A DNA stretch of 64,000 nucleotides, taken from NCBI RefSeq assembly GCF_900107165.1, contig NZ_FNOY01000001.1:1-64000 (forward strand). Reading direction: 5' to 3'. The position numbers and the translations under genes are program-made. This document shows positions 25,791 to 35,324 of this stretch, in pieces (the stretch's first letter is position 1; each line of letters begins with the position of its first letter). Under the pieces are notes generated by a model. The model ran no database searches. It was not told where the DNA came from and worked only from the letters and a program-made list of their open reading frames with translations. This DNA comes from Nitrosomonas halophila (GTDB lineage: Bacteria > Pseudomonadota > Gammaproteobacteria > Burkholderiales > Nitrosomonadaceae).

Positions 25791-26636
25791 ATGTCTAGCA
25801 TTCTAACTTATCTCAGTGCTTCTTTGCTTTACGGGTTTGCCGGATGGTATTTCTGGCGAACCACCCAGAGGCATGGATTCGCCATGCATGACAATGAAGC
25901 TAGCGAAACCTCTGGTATGGCGTTGAGGCATACGATCATGCTTGCGCCGCTGGCATTTCATGGCCTGATTCTCCATCAGTCTATGTTCGAGAATGAGGCA
26001 CTCAGCTTTGGAGTCGGAAATGCCGTGTCATCCATCGTCTGGCTCACTGCCCTGATCTACTGGATCTCGGGCTTTTTGTCATCCTTGCAGGGATTGCAGA
26101 ATCTTATCGCGCCGATTTCGCTGACAGCAGCCATCGCTGTTTTGGCGCCATTGGTATTTCCTTCCGTGCATCCCCTAGCGCATACTGAAATGCCGGTTTT
26201 CAAGGCGCATTTGCTGGCGGCTATGCTGGCTTACAGTCTGTTTACGATTGCCGCCCTGCATGCATTGCTGATGACCATCCTGGAAAGGCGCCTGCATCAT
26301 TCGGCGGTGTCTTCGCTCCTTACGCGGCTGCCACCTCTCCTGACCATGGAAAAAATGCTTTTCCGCTTGGTCTGGACTGGATTTATTCTGCTGAGCCTGA
26401 CGCTATTCAGCGGTGTCGTATTCTCGCAAGAGTTGTTTGGTCAGTCGGTTCCGTTTACGCACAAGACATTGTTCGGTTTTATTTCCTGGGGAATTTTCGC
26501 AGCGCTTCTCGTGGGCAGGCATCTCTACGGCTGGCGGGGACGCATCGCGATTCGCTGGATGTTGACCGGCTTCGTGGTTCTGCTTCTGGCATATATCGGC
26601 AGTAAGTTCGTACTCGAAATCATCCTGGATCGCTGA
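25791..26636 (+). CDS. CcsA-like inner-membrane protein (YpjD/CorE type)
   Basis: This 281-residue protein has eight predicted transmembrane segments and the cytochrome c assembly domain. Conserved features include FKAHLLAAMLAYSLFTIAALHA and the C-terminal HKTLFGFISWGIFAALLVGRH with flanking tryptophans and histidines, as in heme-handling CcsA proteins. A gene of this type next to ffh is conserved in proteobacteria. Its role in heme or metal transport is not settled and is distinct from the Ccm pathway itself. Confidence 0.85.
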   Translation: MSSILTYLSASLLYGFAGWYFWRTTQRHGFAMHDNEASETSGMALRHTIMLAPLAFHGLILHQSMFENEALSFGVGNAVSSIVWLTALIYWISGFLSSLQGLQNLIAPISLTAAIAVLAPLVFPSVHPLAHTEMPVFKAHLLAAMLAYSLFTIAALHALLMTILERRLHHSAVSSLLTRLPPLLTMEKMLFRLVWTGFILLSLTLFSGVVFSQELFGQSVPFTHKTLFGFISWGIFAALLVGRHLYGWRGRIAIRWMLTGFVVLLLAYIGSKFVLEIILDR

Positions 26637-26683
26637 CAAGCGACTGACCAGATCTACCTGGGTATTTGAATTCAAGGTAATCG

Positions 26684-27190
26684 ATGACAGCGGGTCAGCA
26701 TAAAGCGCAATCGACCGTTCCGGAGCGCGATTACCAGGCAAGATTGATCATGCCGTTCGCAGTGCTGGGGATACGCATCGAAGAGGACTGGCTGACCGAT
26801 ATCGACTATTTGCCGTTGCACACCCCCGCGCTCAAGCCGGTCAGTCCGTTCGCAGCCGAGGTCTGTCGTCAATTGCTTGCCTATTTAGATGATCCCAAGT
26901 TCGTCTTTGATTTGTCCTTGCACATCGGCGGCACGCCGCATCAGCAACGGGTCTGGCAATGTATCCAGGCGATACCGCCCGGTGCCACCTGCAGTTATGC
27001 CGAGATCGCTCACAAGCTGCATTCCGCTCCGCGCGCTGTCGGCCAAGCCTGCGGCGCCAATCGTCTGCCCATCATCATTCCATGCCATCGTGTCATCGCC
27101 AAGAATGGCAAACTGGGGGGATTCATGCATGCCAGTGATGGCATGCCACTGACAATCAAGCAATGGCTGCTGCAGCATGAACGCGTCTGA
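26684..27190 (+). CDS. ogt: Methylated-DNA--protein-cysteine methyltransferase
   Basis: This 168-residue protein has an N-terminal alpha/beta domain and the C-terminal DNA-binding/acceptor domain: QRVWQCIQAIPPGATCSYAEIA, then the helix-turn-helix and arginine finger RAVGQACGANRLP, and the active-site motif IIIPCHRVIAKNGKLGGF. The cysteine in PCHRV accepts the methyl group from O6-methylguanine. The start at 26684 is preceded by AAGG. It overlaps xerD by 14 nt. Confidence 0.92.
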   Translation: MTAGQHKAQSTVPERDYQARLIMPFAVLGIRIEEDWLTDIDYLPLHTPALKPVSPFAAEVCRQLLAYLDDPKFVFDLSLHIGGTPHQQRVWQCIQAIPPGATCSYAEIAHKLHSAPRAVGQACGANRLPIIIPCHRVIAKNGKLGGFMHASDGMPLTIKQWLLQHERV

Positions 27191-28088
27191 AGCCAATGCC
27201 AAACTGCTGGATGAATTTGTCGACGCCTTATGGCTGGAAGACGGCTTGGCGCGCAATACGCTCGTCAGTTACCGTACGGATTTGGCAAAACTGAGCCACT
27301 GGCTGCTGCGGCAACAGCGGGCAGATGGCTTCTTGACCAGGGTGGCGCAAGCCGACCTGCTGGCTTTCCTCGCCCATAGAATCGCGCAAGGGATCAAGGC
27401 CAGCACAACTGGCAGAGAGCTTTCCTGCATGAAGCGGTTTTACCGATATTTGCTGCGGCAAGGGAAAATTGCGGTCGACCCCACGGTCAATATCGACAGT
27501 CCAAAAAATTCCCGGCAGCTGCCAATGAGCCTGACCGAGGCGGAAGTGGAAGCGTTGCTGGCTGCACCGGATATCCAGCAAGCACTCGGACTGCGTGATC
27601 GTGCCATGCTGGAAGCACTCTATGCTGCGGGTTTGCGGGTCTCGGAATTAATCGGTTTGAAGATTTCCCAGGTGCGGCAGGATATGGGGATCGTACATAT
27701 CCTGGGCAAGGGCAGCAAAGAGCGCCTGGTGCCTTTGGGGGATGAGGCATTGCATTGGCTTAACCTGTATATGCAGCAGGCCCGGCCGGCAATACTTGCC
27801 GGCCGGCATAGCAGCATGGTATTTGTCACCGCGCGGGGGGATGCCATGACGCGCCAGGCCTGCTGGTATATGATCAAGCGCCAGGCCAGTCAGGCAGGCA
27901 TTCGCAAACCATTGTCGCCGCATAGCCTGCGGCATGCATTTGCGACCCATTTGTTGAACCACGGTGCAGATTTGCGGGTGGTGCAGCTGCTGCTGGGCCA
28001 TACGGATATCTCAACCACGCAAATCTATACCCATGTTGCGCGAGAGCGCCTCAAACGCCTGCACGCCGAGCATCATCCTCGAGGATGA
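27177..28088 (+). CDS. xerD: Site-specific tyrosine recombinase XerD
   Basis: This 303-residue recombinase resolves chromosome dimers at dif with XerC. A SAM-like N-terminal domain (about 1-105) precedes the catalytic domain with the tetrad visible: Arg in AAGLRVSELIGLK, Lys in GKGSKERLVPL, HSLRHAFATHLL with the His-x-x-Arg pair, the second His in LLGHTDIS, and the nucleophilic Tyr in TQIYTHV. The length is typical, and XerD is favoured over XerC by the overall sequence. It is convergent with rne. The 165 bp between them contain nothing recognisable. Confidence 0.92.
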   Translation: MNASEANAKLLDEFVDALWLEDGLARNTLVSYRTDLAKLSHWLLRQQRADGFLTRVAQADLLAFLAHRIAQGIKASTTGRELSCMKRFYRYLLRQGKIAVDPTVNIDSPKNSRQLPMSLTEAEVEALLAAPDIQQALGLRDRAMLEALYAAGLRVSELIGLKISQVRQDMGIVHILGKGSKERLVPLGDEALHWLNLYMQQARPAILAGRHSSMVFVTARGDAMTRQACWYMIKRQASQAGIRKPLSPHSLRHAFATHLLNHGADLRVVQLLLGHTDISTTQIYTHVARERLKRLHAEHHPRG

Positions 28089-28253
28089 AGGGTGCTAGGC
28101 AATGCGGCGTATGCTACATGTCTGGCATGCCAGGGAGTCCGAAGAACCCGGCGCGCCAGTGTTCGCTGGCATCATCCGGGATTTCTTGCTTTTCCGGCTG
28201 AACGGTTGCCGCGTGCGGTTTTCGGGGCACGGGGCCGTTGCGGCCTTGCCGCA

Positions 28254-30857
28254 TCAGTCCTTGGTTTCAACCTGTATCAACGGTTCGGTGTTGTTGGCTT
28301 CCACATGCCGAACCCGTTTGCGCGGTCTTTTGGGAGGTGCCTGCACTGTCGGCGTATCGGATACTTTGTCAGCCGGGGTCTCAATCATAATCAGTCCGCT
28401 CTGGGAAAGATCAGGCAGCACCATTTCCTGGTGAGCCGCCGGCTTGGCCGGTTCGACGGCGTCCATTTGTTCGGCAGCAGGCTGTTCGATTTCAACAGAT
28501 GCTTCCTGTTGCGGCTCAGCCGCTGCGGTTACGCTTTCTGCTGCCAAGAGTGGAATAGGGCTATCTGCTGGCGTCGGCTCTGGTATATCCACACTCTCGG
28601 CTGAGGCAGCTGCCGGAGCTGATACCGGTTGCTCGGCCAGGGCAGCGGGGGCTGCGATGGGTGTTGAGGGTTCGGTGACAGCATCGTCAGTGCTTGCCGG
28701 GGCAGCTTGATCAGACTCAGTCGTTTTGTTATTGAGACGCGCACGTTCTGCCCGGTCGCGATGCAGTCCTCCGCGGCGACGGCGCGGCCGTCCACGTTTC
28801 TCGCTCGTTTTTTCATTTGCCTGGTTGATGATGGCAGGTACTGCTTCTTCCCTGACAGGTTCTGATTCTAAATCAGCCGAAACTGCAGTAGCCGCCAGAT
28901 CCTGCAATGCGTCGGGAGAGCTGACTGGCTGATGACGACGGGGCTTTTGTCCATTGCCGGAGACCTGGTCATCGGTTTGTTCGCGGAGCAATATGCCGCT
29001 CGCTTCCGATGGCGATGCACTCTCGGCCATTTGCTGCTCTGAGAGTTCGCTGGTCAACACAGCTTTGTTGCGTTTGCCACGGTTGCGATCGCGACGACTT
29101 TTGCTGCGCTCGGCCCGCGGGGGGCGTTCCGGTGTGGGATCCTGAGCGGGTTCTGCTTCAGGCAGCTGATTGTGAGCAGGCCTGAACAAACTGAAAAACT
29201 TGTCGAGAAACGAATTCTGCTCGCGCGGTTTGTCTTCGCGTATCGGCGCAGGCTGGTCGGGCTTGATGCCGGTGACGGCGGCCTTGGGGCGAGTCGCCTT
29301 GACTTCTTGGGAAGCTGCTGGTGGCAGAATTTCCTCCGAAATTTTTTCTACCATCTCGTAGCTGGGAGGCAATTCTGTTGACTTGATATCCTCATGGCGC
29401 AGTCGGGTGATGACGTAGTTAGGCGTTTCCATGTGGATATTGGGAACCAGAATAATGCCAACCTTGAGGCGTGCTTCGAGCAAGTGTATTTCCGATCGTT
29501 TCTCATTCAGCAGAAATGTCGCAACGTCGACCGGTAGCTGTACCTGGAGCAGGCTGGTATGCTCCTTCATCGCTTCTTCCTGAATGATCCTGAGAATGTG
29601 CAATGCTGAAGAATCGGTGCCCCGGATATGGCCGGTACCATGGCAGCGGGGGCAGGGAATGTAATTACCTTCGCCCAGGGAGGGCCGCAGGCGTTGCCGG
29701 GATAATTCCAGCAGGCCAAAGCGTGAAATCTTGCCGACCTGGACGCGTGCCCGATCCAACCGCAAGGCCTTGAGCAGGGTTGTTTCCACTTCCCGCTGGT
29801 TGCGGGTGACTTCCATATCGATAAAATCGATGACCACCAGTCCACCCAGGTCCCGTAAACGCAATTGCCGGGCGACCTCATCGGCTGCTTCCAGGTTGGT
29901 GTTGAGTGCAGTGGTTTCGATATCCGAGCCCCGAATGGCACGGGCTGAATTGACGTCGATGGAGACCAGTGCTTCGGTATGATCGATAACCACCGAGCCG
30001 CCCGAGGGTAGTGTCACCTGGCGAGAATAAGCGGTTTCAATTTGATGCTCGATCTGGAAGCGGGAAAACAAAGGAATATCATCTTGGTAGAGCTTGAGCC
30101 GGTCAACGTTGGCTGGCATCACATGTGCCATGAATTGATAGGCCTGCTCGAATATTTCGGGATTGTCGATCAGAATTTCCCCGATCTCGGAGTGGAAATA
30201 ATCACGAATGGCGCGAATGACCAGGCTGCTTTCCTGATAAATCAGGAAAATGCCACTCTGATGATTGGCCGCTTCCTCGATTGCACGCCAGAGCTGAACC
30301 AGATAATTCAAATCCCATTGCAGTTCTTCCTCGCTGCGGCCAATACCAGCGGTGCGTGCGATAATGCTCATGCCGCTCGGCACGTTTAGGTGTGCAATCA
30401 CTTCGCGCAGTTCAGCCCGCTCTTCAGCGCTGATGCGCCGCGAGACTCCGCCACCTTGGGGGTTGTTGGGCATCAGCACCAGATAGCGGCCTGCTAGTGA
30501 GATATAGGTGGTGAGCGCTGCCCCTTTGTTGCCACGCTCGTCCTTATCAACCTGTACGATCAGCTCTTGGCCTTCGCGCAATAATTCGGAGATACGGTGG
30601 TTTGCTGTCTCAGCACTTGCACCAAAACAGGTGGGAGCAATTTCTTTATAGGGCAGGAATCCGTGGCGTCCCGCGCCATAATTGACGAAGGCAGCTTCCA
30701 GACTGGGTTCAAGACGGGTGATGGTTGCTTTGTAAATATTGCTTTTTCGTTGTTCCTTGCCTACGGTTTCGATGTCGAGGTCGATCAGTTTCTGACCATC
30801 GACAATGGCGACGCGCAACTCTTCAGGTTGGGTCGCATTGAATAACATGCGTTTCAT
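28254..30857 (-). CDS. rne: Ribonuclease E
   Basis: This 867-residue endoribonuclease is the scaffold of RNA degradation. The N-terminal catalytic half (about 1-520) has the S1 domain, the 5'-sensor/RNase H region, the catalytic DVNSARAIRGSDIE and DFIDME aspartates, and the zinc-link CPRCHGTGH (about 403-411). The C-terminal half is low complexity: Arg-rich stretches (about 575-610 and 690-720) and Pro/Ala/Glu-rich segments, as expected for the degradosome scaffold. The ribosome site GGGAGG precedes the ATG. The 416-bp region to rluC (30858-31273) has no gene. In relatives rne represses itself through a structured leader, which could lie there. Confidence 0.95.
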   Translation of the reverse strand: MKRMLFNATQPEELRVAIVDGQKLIDLDIETVGKEQRKSNIYKATITRLEPSLEAAFVNYGAGRHGFLPYKEIAPTCFGASAETANHRISELLREGQELIVQVDKDERGNKGAALTTYISLAGRYLVLMPNNPQGGGVSRRISAEERAELREVIAHLNVPSGMSIIARTAGIGRSEEELQWDLNYLVQLWRAIEEAANHQSGIFLIYQESSLVIRAIRDYFHSEIGEILIDNPEIFEQAYQFMAHVMPANVDRLKLYQDDIPLFSRFQIEHQIETAYSRQVTLPSGGSVVIDHTEALVSIDVNSARAIRGSDIETTALNTNLEAADEVARQLRLRDLGGLVVIDFIDMEVTRNQREVETTLLKALRLDRARVQVGKISRFGLLELSRQRLRPSLGEGNYIPCPRCHGTGHIRGTDSSALHILRIIQEEAMKEHTSLLQVQLPVDVATFLLNEKRSEIHLLEARLKVGIILVPNIHMETPNYVITRLRHEDIKSTELPPSYEMVEKISEEILPPAASQEVKATRPKAAVTGIKPDQPAPIREDKPREQNSFLDKFFSLFRPAHNQLPEAEPAQDPTPERPPRAERSKSRRDRNRGKRNKAVLTSELSEQQMAESASPSEASGILLREQTDDQVSGNGQKPRRHQPVSSPDALQDLAATAVSADLESEPVREEAVPAIINQANEKTSEKRGRPRRRRGGLHRDRAERARLNNKTTESDQAAPASTDDAVTEPSTPIAAPAALAEQPVSAPAAASAESVDIPEPTPADSPIPLLAAESVTAAAEPQQEASVEIEQPAAEQMDAVEPAKPAAHQEMVLPDLSQSGLIMIETPADKVSDTPTVQAPPKRPRKRVRHVEANNTEPLIQVETKD

Positions 30858-31273
30858 TTAGTGCCTCCCGCGCTCGGTTTTCACGGGCAGACCTTTCGTT
30901 CACTGTCAGTGTGGCATCCTAATAGTTTTCGCATATATGCGCTTTTTGTTCGGATAATTGGGCCATGATACGGATCATATATTGGTATCCTTGGGAAATT
31001 GACCAATCGATAGTTGCCACTCGGTGTTTTCACTCTCAGACCGATAGGGCCGATCATGCGAACGATACGGGGTATATCAGAACAAATGACCTCTATGCTG
31101 GAGCGTGGAACCAGGAACTTGAATCTATGTGTGCTTTGAGCGCGCAAAATTAATATATATAACTATCGCTACTTCACGTGGTGAGCGACATTAACCAGAC
31201 AAAAACCGGTTTTTTCCAGCATTTGATATTCGAAAATTCGGGTCCACAACATTATTGACTGTGCAATCACGTC

Positions 31274-32320
31274 ATGAAAAATAGATATAGGAATTCAGGT
31301 GTGAAAAGTATAGGTAAAAGCGGGGCATTCAGTAAAGCGATTATGCCAGATATTATGCCAAAACGTGTGGCTGTAGAACATATCGACGAAGCCTCGGATG
31401 GCCAGCGCATCGATAACTTTCTTTTCAGGCATCTGAAAGGCGTGCCCAAAAGTCATATTTACCAGCTGCTTCGTAGCGGACAGGTGCGCGTCAATAGCAA
31501 GCGTATCGATGCGAGCTACCGTTTGCAGTGCGCTGATAAAGTACGCATTCCGCCCGTCACCCGCACGGCCAGAAGCGTCGCTGGCAAACCGGAGCGATCG
31601 TTGAAGTCGTTTGATGTGCTTTATCAGGACGATTGGCTGCTGGTCATCAACAAACCAGCTGGCATGGCGGTGCATGGCGGCAGCGGAATCAGTCACGGTG
31701 TCATCGAGCAATTGCGCTTTCAGCATCCTGACTGGAAGTTTCTGGAGCTGGTGCACCGGTTGGACAGAGAAACTTCGGGGGTATTGCTGTTGGCCAGGAA
31801 ACGGCATGCGCTGCTGGATCTGCATCGGCAAATCCGCGAGGGAACGGTTTGTAAACACTATTGGGTATTGGTCCGCGGCAAGTGGCGCAACCAAAAACAG
31901 AACGTTAAATTGCCACTGAACAAATATCTGACGGCCGAGGGGGAAAGACGCGTCGCCATTGCCACGGGCCAACCTAACCAGCATGCAGTACAGCAGGCAC
32001 ATACTGTGTTCACCCTGCAGCAAGCCTGGGAACACTTCAGTCTGTTGAAAGCGGAACTAAAGACCGGGCGTACCCATCAGATTCGCGTACACTTGGCGCA
32101 CCTCGGTTTCCCGATTGCCGGGGATGATAAATATGGGGACTTTCAGTTGAATAAGCAATTGCTGAAAGGCTGGCAAGGATTGACCTTGAAGCGCATGTTT
32201 TTGCATGCCGCGACATTTTCATGTAGGCATCCAGCAACCGGAGAGTCCTTGCATCTGGAGGCGCCCTTAACCGGGGATTTGCAGCACTTTCTGGCGCAAT
32301 TCGAGAAGAGTAAAGACTAA
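31274..32320 (+). CDS. rluC: 23S rRNA pseudouridine synthase RluC
   Basis: This 348-residue protein has an N-terminal S4 RNA-binding domain (SHIYQLLRSGQVRVNSKRI, about residues 55-75) and a RluA-type catalytic domain with the aspartate in LVHRLDRETSGVLLLAR (about 158-174), plus TGRTHQIRVHLAHLGFPIAGD. It modifies uridines of 23S rRNA (955, 2504 and 2580 in E. coli). Divergence from rne is a conserved arrangement and supports RluC over RluD. The N-terminal 25 residues are unusual, and the ATG at 31343 or 31355 might be the true start. Confidence 0.93.
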   Translation: MKNRYRNSGVKSIGKSGAFSKAIMPDIMPKRVAVEHIDEASDGQRIDNFLFRHLKGVPKSHIYQLLRSGQVRVNSKRIDASYRLQCADKVRIPPVTRTARSVAGKPERSLKSFDVLYQDDWLLVINKPAGMAVHGGSGISHGVIEQLRFQHPDWKFLELVHRLDRETSGVLLLARKRHALLDLHRQIREGTVCKHYWVLVRGKWRNQKQNVKLPLNKYLTAEGERRVAIATGQPNQHAVQQAHTVFTLQQAWEHFSLLKAELKTGRTHQIRVHLAHLGFPIAGDDKYGDFQLNKQLLKGWQGLTLKRMFLHAATFSCRHPATGESLHLEAPLTGDLQHFLAQFEKSKD

Positions 32321-32387
32321 GATTGGCTGTAAACTTCACCCGCTGAGAAAATCAATAAAAAATGAAGTAATCAAACGGAACACCGGA

Positions 32388-34565
32388 ATGGATCAACAGA
32401 TTTTTGGAAAAATACAAAAATTGGAAGCAGTCGAGCGGAGGGTGCAGGCGCATGCTCAAATCATTTCATCAGGGGAGCAGAAAAACATCGCCAATGTTGA
32501 GCTGGTGGCCTATATCGAAGCGATCGAACGGCTTGCCTTGGTGTCAATTACTGACCGCAAAGGGCGCATCCTGCATGTCAATAATATTTTTTGCCGGGTC
32601 AGCGGTTATTCGTTCAGCGAGTTGTTGGGGCAGGATCACCGCATTCTGAACTCGGGTACCCACCCAAAAGCCTTTTTTGTCCATATGTGGCGCGAAATCG
32701 CGTACGGCCGCATCTGGCACCAGGAAATCTGCAACCGTACCAAGCTTGGGGAATTGTATTGGGTCGACTCGACGATTGTTCCAATCAAGAACGGCAACGA
32801 TCACATTGACCGTTTTCTCTCGGTCAGGGTAGATATCACTGCGCGCAAGGAACGGGAAGCGTATCTGGAAAAACGCCTCAAGGCCAGAGACCATTTGTTC
32901 GAAATACGGCGTGAAATTTTGCGGGCACAAAATATTGAGTCGCTGATTGCAACGATTTTGTCGCGCACAGTATTGGCCATGCAATTTCCTCAAGCGGCCG
33001 TGAGTACGATTTATCTCGATGGAAAGCGCTATTCCTCCGATGTCACTGATCAGGTGCTGCCAAGCGGCCCGTCCGCCCTGCAAAACGAGATTTGTGTCAA
33101 GCGCAAGGTGCGTGGCTGGATTCAGGTCGCTTACCGTGAACCGAGACCATTTTTGTTGCCGGAAGAACGGGATCTGGTGCAGTCGGTTGCGGAAGATTTT
33201 GGCGCTTGGCTGGATCGTCAGGAAACCGAAGCCTATGTGCGCTATCAGGCAGACCACGATGGATTGACGCAATTACCCAACCGGCGCTATTTGAAGCGCA
33301 AACTCAAGAAGTTAATCGAAGCGCGGCGTCGGGTAATGGCAGAGCGGCGTCAGGAAGAGAGCCGCTTCGCGATCATGTTCATTGATCTGGACCATTTCAA
33401 AGCCATCAACGACACGCTCGGGCATGAAATGGGGGATTTGTTGCTCAAGGAGGTGGCTGCTCGATTGCTTGCCTGTATGCGCCATGAAGACATTGTGGTA
33501 CGTCAAGGCGGGGATGAGTTCATCGTTCTGATTCAAAGAGTGCAAACACTTGTTGATGTGGAAATCATTGCCCAGAAACTGGTCGAGCAAATGATGCAGC
33601 CTTTCTGTATCGAGAACAAGATGTTGCGCGTCGGTGCGAGCGTGGGCATCGCCATGTTCCCTGAAGACGGCCAGGATGTCAAAATGCTGCTCCGGTGTGG
33701 TGACCTGGCCATGTATCAGGCAAAGCACGCCGGGCGAAATGGCTACCGGTTCTTTTCCCGGGAGCTGGACAAATTGATGGCCGAGCGGCACAGAACCGAA
33801 GTTGCTTTGCGCAGGGCGCTGGACAACAGCGAGCTCGTACTGCATTTCCAGCCGATTGTCGATGATATCAATGCCGGTATTGCATCCATGGAGGTGTTGT
33901 TGCGTTGGCAACATCCGGAAGATGGACTGGTGCCGCCTGCCAGATTCATTCCGCTGGCCGAGGAAACCGGGCTGATCGTGCCCATCGGAGCCTGGGTAAT
34001 TCGAACCGCCTGTCTGCAGATCAAGACATGGCAGCAACAAGGGCTGATCGTACCCAGACTGACGATCAACCTGTCCGTGCGGCAGCTGGGCATGAAGGAT
34101 TTTGCCGGCGATGTGATGGCCATCCTGCAAGAAACGGGTGTGGCAGCAAACCTGATCACGCTGGAAGTGACTGAAAGCATGCTGGTGGAGAATGTCAGCG
34201 AGCTCGCAGCTGTTTTGTGCAGCTTATCGGCTTTGGGTTGTAGAGTTGCGATTGATGATTTTGGAACCGGCTACTCCTGCATGAGTTCTCTCAAGCACTA
34301 CCCGATTGATTTTCTAAAAATAGACCAGCATTTCGTCAGGGATATCTGTACGGACGAGAATGATGCTGCCATTGTGACCGCCATCATTGCAATGGCACAT
34401 GGTCTGGGGATGGAAGTGGTGGCCGAGGGCGTGGAGTCAATTGAACAGCTCGATTTTCTGCGGAAAAAGCATTGCAGATTCTATCAGGGCTATCTGTTTT
34501 GCAAGCCGCTGCCTGCTGCTGAAATCATCCACTTGCTGCAGAAGCAAACACTTTTTTTAAATTGA
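32388..34565 (+). CDS. PAS-GGDEF-EAL cyclic-di-GMP signalling protein
   Basis: This 725-residue protein has a PAS sensor (about 45-160, with GYSFSELLGQDHRILNSG), a GAF-like region (about 165-285), a GGDEF domain with intact RQGGDEFIVL (about 371-380) and an EAL domain. The EAL signature reads EVLLR (about 501-505), a variant known in active phosphodiesterases, with DDFGTGYSC and later motifs intact. Both synthesis and hydrolysis of c-di-GMP are therefore possible. No transmembrane segment is seen, so it should be cytoplasmic. It follows rluC by 67 bp, and its input signal is unknown. Confidence 0.92.
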   Translation: MDQQIFGKIQKLEAVERRVQAHAQIISSGEQKNIANVELVAYIEAIERLALVSITDRKGRILHVNNIFCRVSGYSFSELLGQDHRILNSGTHPKAFFVHMWREIAYGRIWHQEICNRTKLGELYWVDSTIVPIKNGNDHIDRFLSVRVDITARKEREAYLEKRLKARDHLFEIRREILRAQNIESLIATILSRTVLAMQFPQAAVSTIYLDGKRYSSDVTDQVLPSGPSALQNEICVKRKVRGWIQVAYREPRPFLLPEERDLVQSVAEDFGAWLDRQETEAYVRYQADHDGLTQLPNRRYLKRKLKKLIEARRRVMAERRQEESRFAIMFIDLDHFKAINDTLGHEMGDLLLKEVAARLLACMRHEDIVVRQGGDEFIVLIQRVQTLVDVEIIAQKLVEQMMQPFCIENKMLRVGASVGIAMFPEDGQDVKMLLRCGDLAMYQAKHAGRNGYRFFSRELDKLMAERHRTEVALRRALDNSELVLHFQPIVDDINAGIASMEVLLRWQHPEDGLVPPARFIPLAEETGLIVPIGAWVIRTACLQIKTWQQQGLIVPRLTINLSVRQLGMKDFAGDVMAILQETGVAANLITLEVTESMLVENVSELAAVLCSLSALGCRVAIDDFGTGYSCMSSLKHYPIDFLKIDQHFVRDICTDENDAAIVTAIIAMAHGLGMEVVAEGVESIEQLDFLRKKHCRFYQGYLFCKPLPAAEIIHLLQKQTLFLN

Positions 34566-34640
34566 CTGGCATATTCCGTGGCCACGCTCGCCCCTGCCCT
34601 GGATTGGTCGCCAGCCTTGCCCGGCCGGATGCCGGGACAA

Positions 34641-35324
34641 TTACTGAATCGTAACCGGGTCCGTTTCGGTGGCCGTTCCAGTTGTTGCGTGCTCTGTCTG
34701 GAGCGATTCCAGCAAGGGTGTCAGGACCGGCCAGACATTCTCAAGAATTTTTTGCTGCGCCTGGGCATTCGGGTGTATGCCATCGGCCAGAAAATACTCA
34801 CGCTGGTCACCGAAGCCTTCGAGCAGGAAGGGAACCAGCGGCAGCTGATAATGTCTGGCTAAACGTAGGTAAATTTCACGAAACTTCCGTGTATGAGTTA
34901 TGCCATAATTAGGCGGCAGTTGCATGCCGGCCAGTAGTGGGGCAGCATTATATTGTTTGCAGGCCAGGATAATCGCTTCCAAATTATCATAAATGGATCG
35001 AATCGATTTGCCCTGCAGTCCGTCGTTTCCACCCAGCGCAACGATGACGATGTCCGGCTGGTGAGTATTGAGCGCCTGTTCGATGCGTTTGCGTCCACCC
35101 AGGGTGATTTCTCCACTGATGCTGATATTGACAACCTCGTGATCAGGAGACTGCGTTTTCAATTGCTGCTTGAGCAAGGAGACCCATCCGGATTCCGGCG
35201 GCAATCCATAGCCTGTCGATAAACTGTCCCCCAGCACCATAACCGTCAAACCTGTTCCTGACCAGGCCGGATTAAAGGGAAAGGTAGCAAATAAACATAA
35301 TACAATGAGCAAAAATTTTTTCAT
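34641..35324 (-). CDS. tesA: Arylesterase/acyl-CoA thioesterase I (GDSL family)
   Basis: This 227-residue periplasmic SGNH hydrolase has a signal peptide (about 1-21), block I GDSLSTGYG with the nucleophilic serine, block III GGNDG with the oxyanion asparagine, and block V DGIHPN with the Asp-His pair. The ATG at 35324 was chosen because MKKFLLIVLC starts a clear signal sequence. It is divergent from a YbbA-type ATPase gene, as in E. coli tesA-ybbA-ybbP, and the two 5' ends overlap. Confidence 0.92.
   Translation of the reverse strand: MKKFLLIVLCLFATFPFNPAWSGTGLTVMVLGDSLSTGYGLPPESGWVSLLKQQLKTQSPDHEVVNISISGEITLGGRKRIEQALNTHQPDIVIVALGGNDGLQGKSIRSIYDNLEAIILACKQYNAAPLLAGMQLPPNYGITHTRKFREIYLRLARHYQLPLVPFLLEGFGDQREYFLADGIHPNAQAQQKILENVWPVLTPLLESLQTEHATTGTATETDPVTIQ

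Noticed and set aside
28092-28604. Plus-strand frames overlapping the rne 3' end
   Set aside because: Arg/Gly/Ser-rich translations antisense to the low-complexity C-terminal region of RNase E.
33312-34130. 272-codon minus-strand frame inside the GGDEF-EAL gene
   Set aside because: Antisense to the conserved GGDEF and EAL motifs; no ribosome site or family match.
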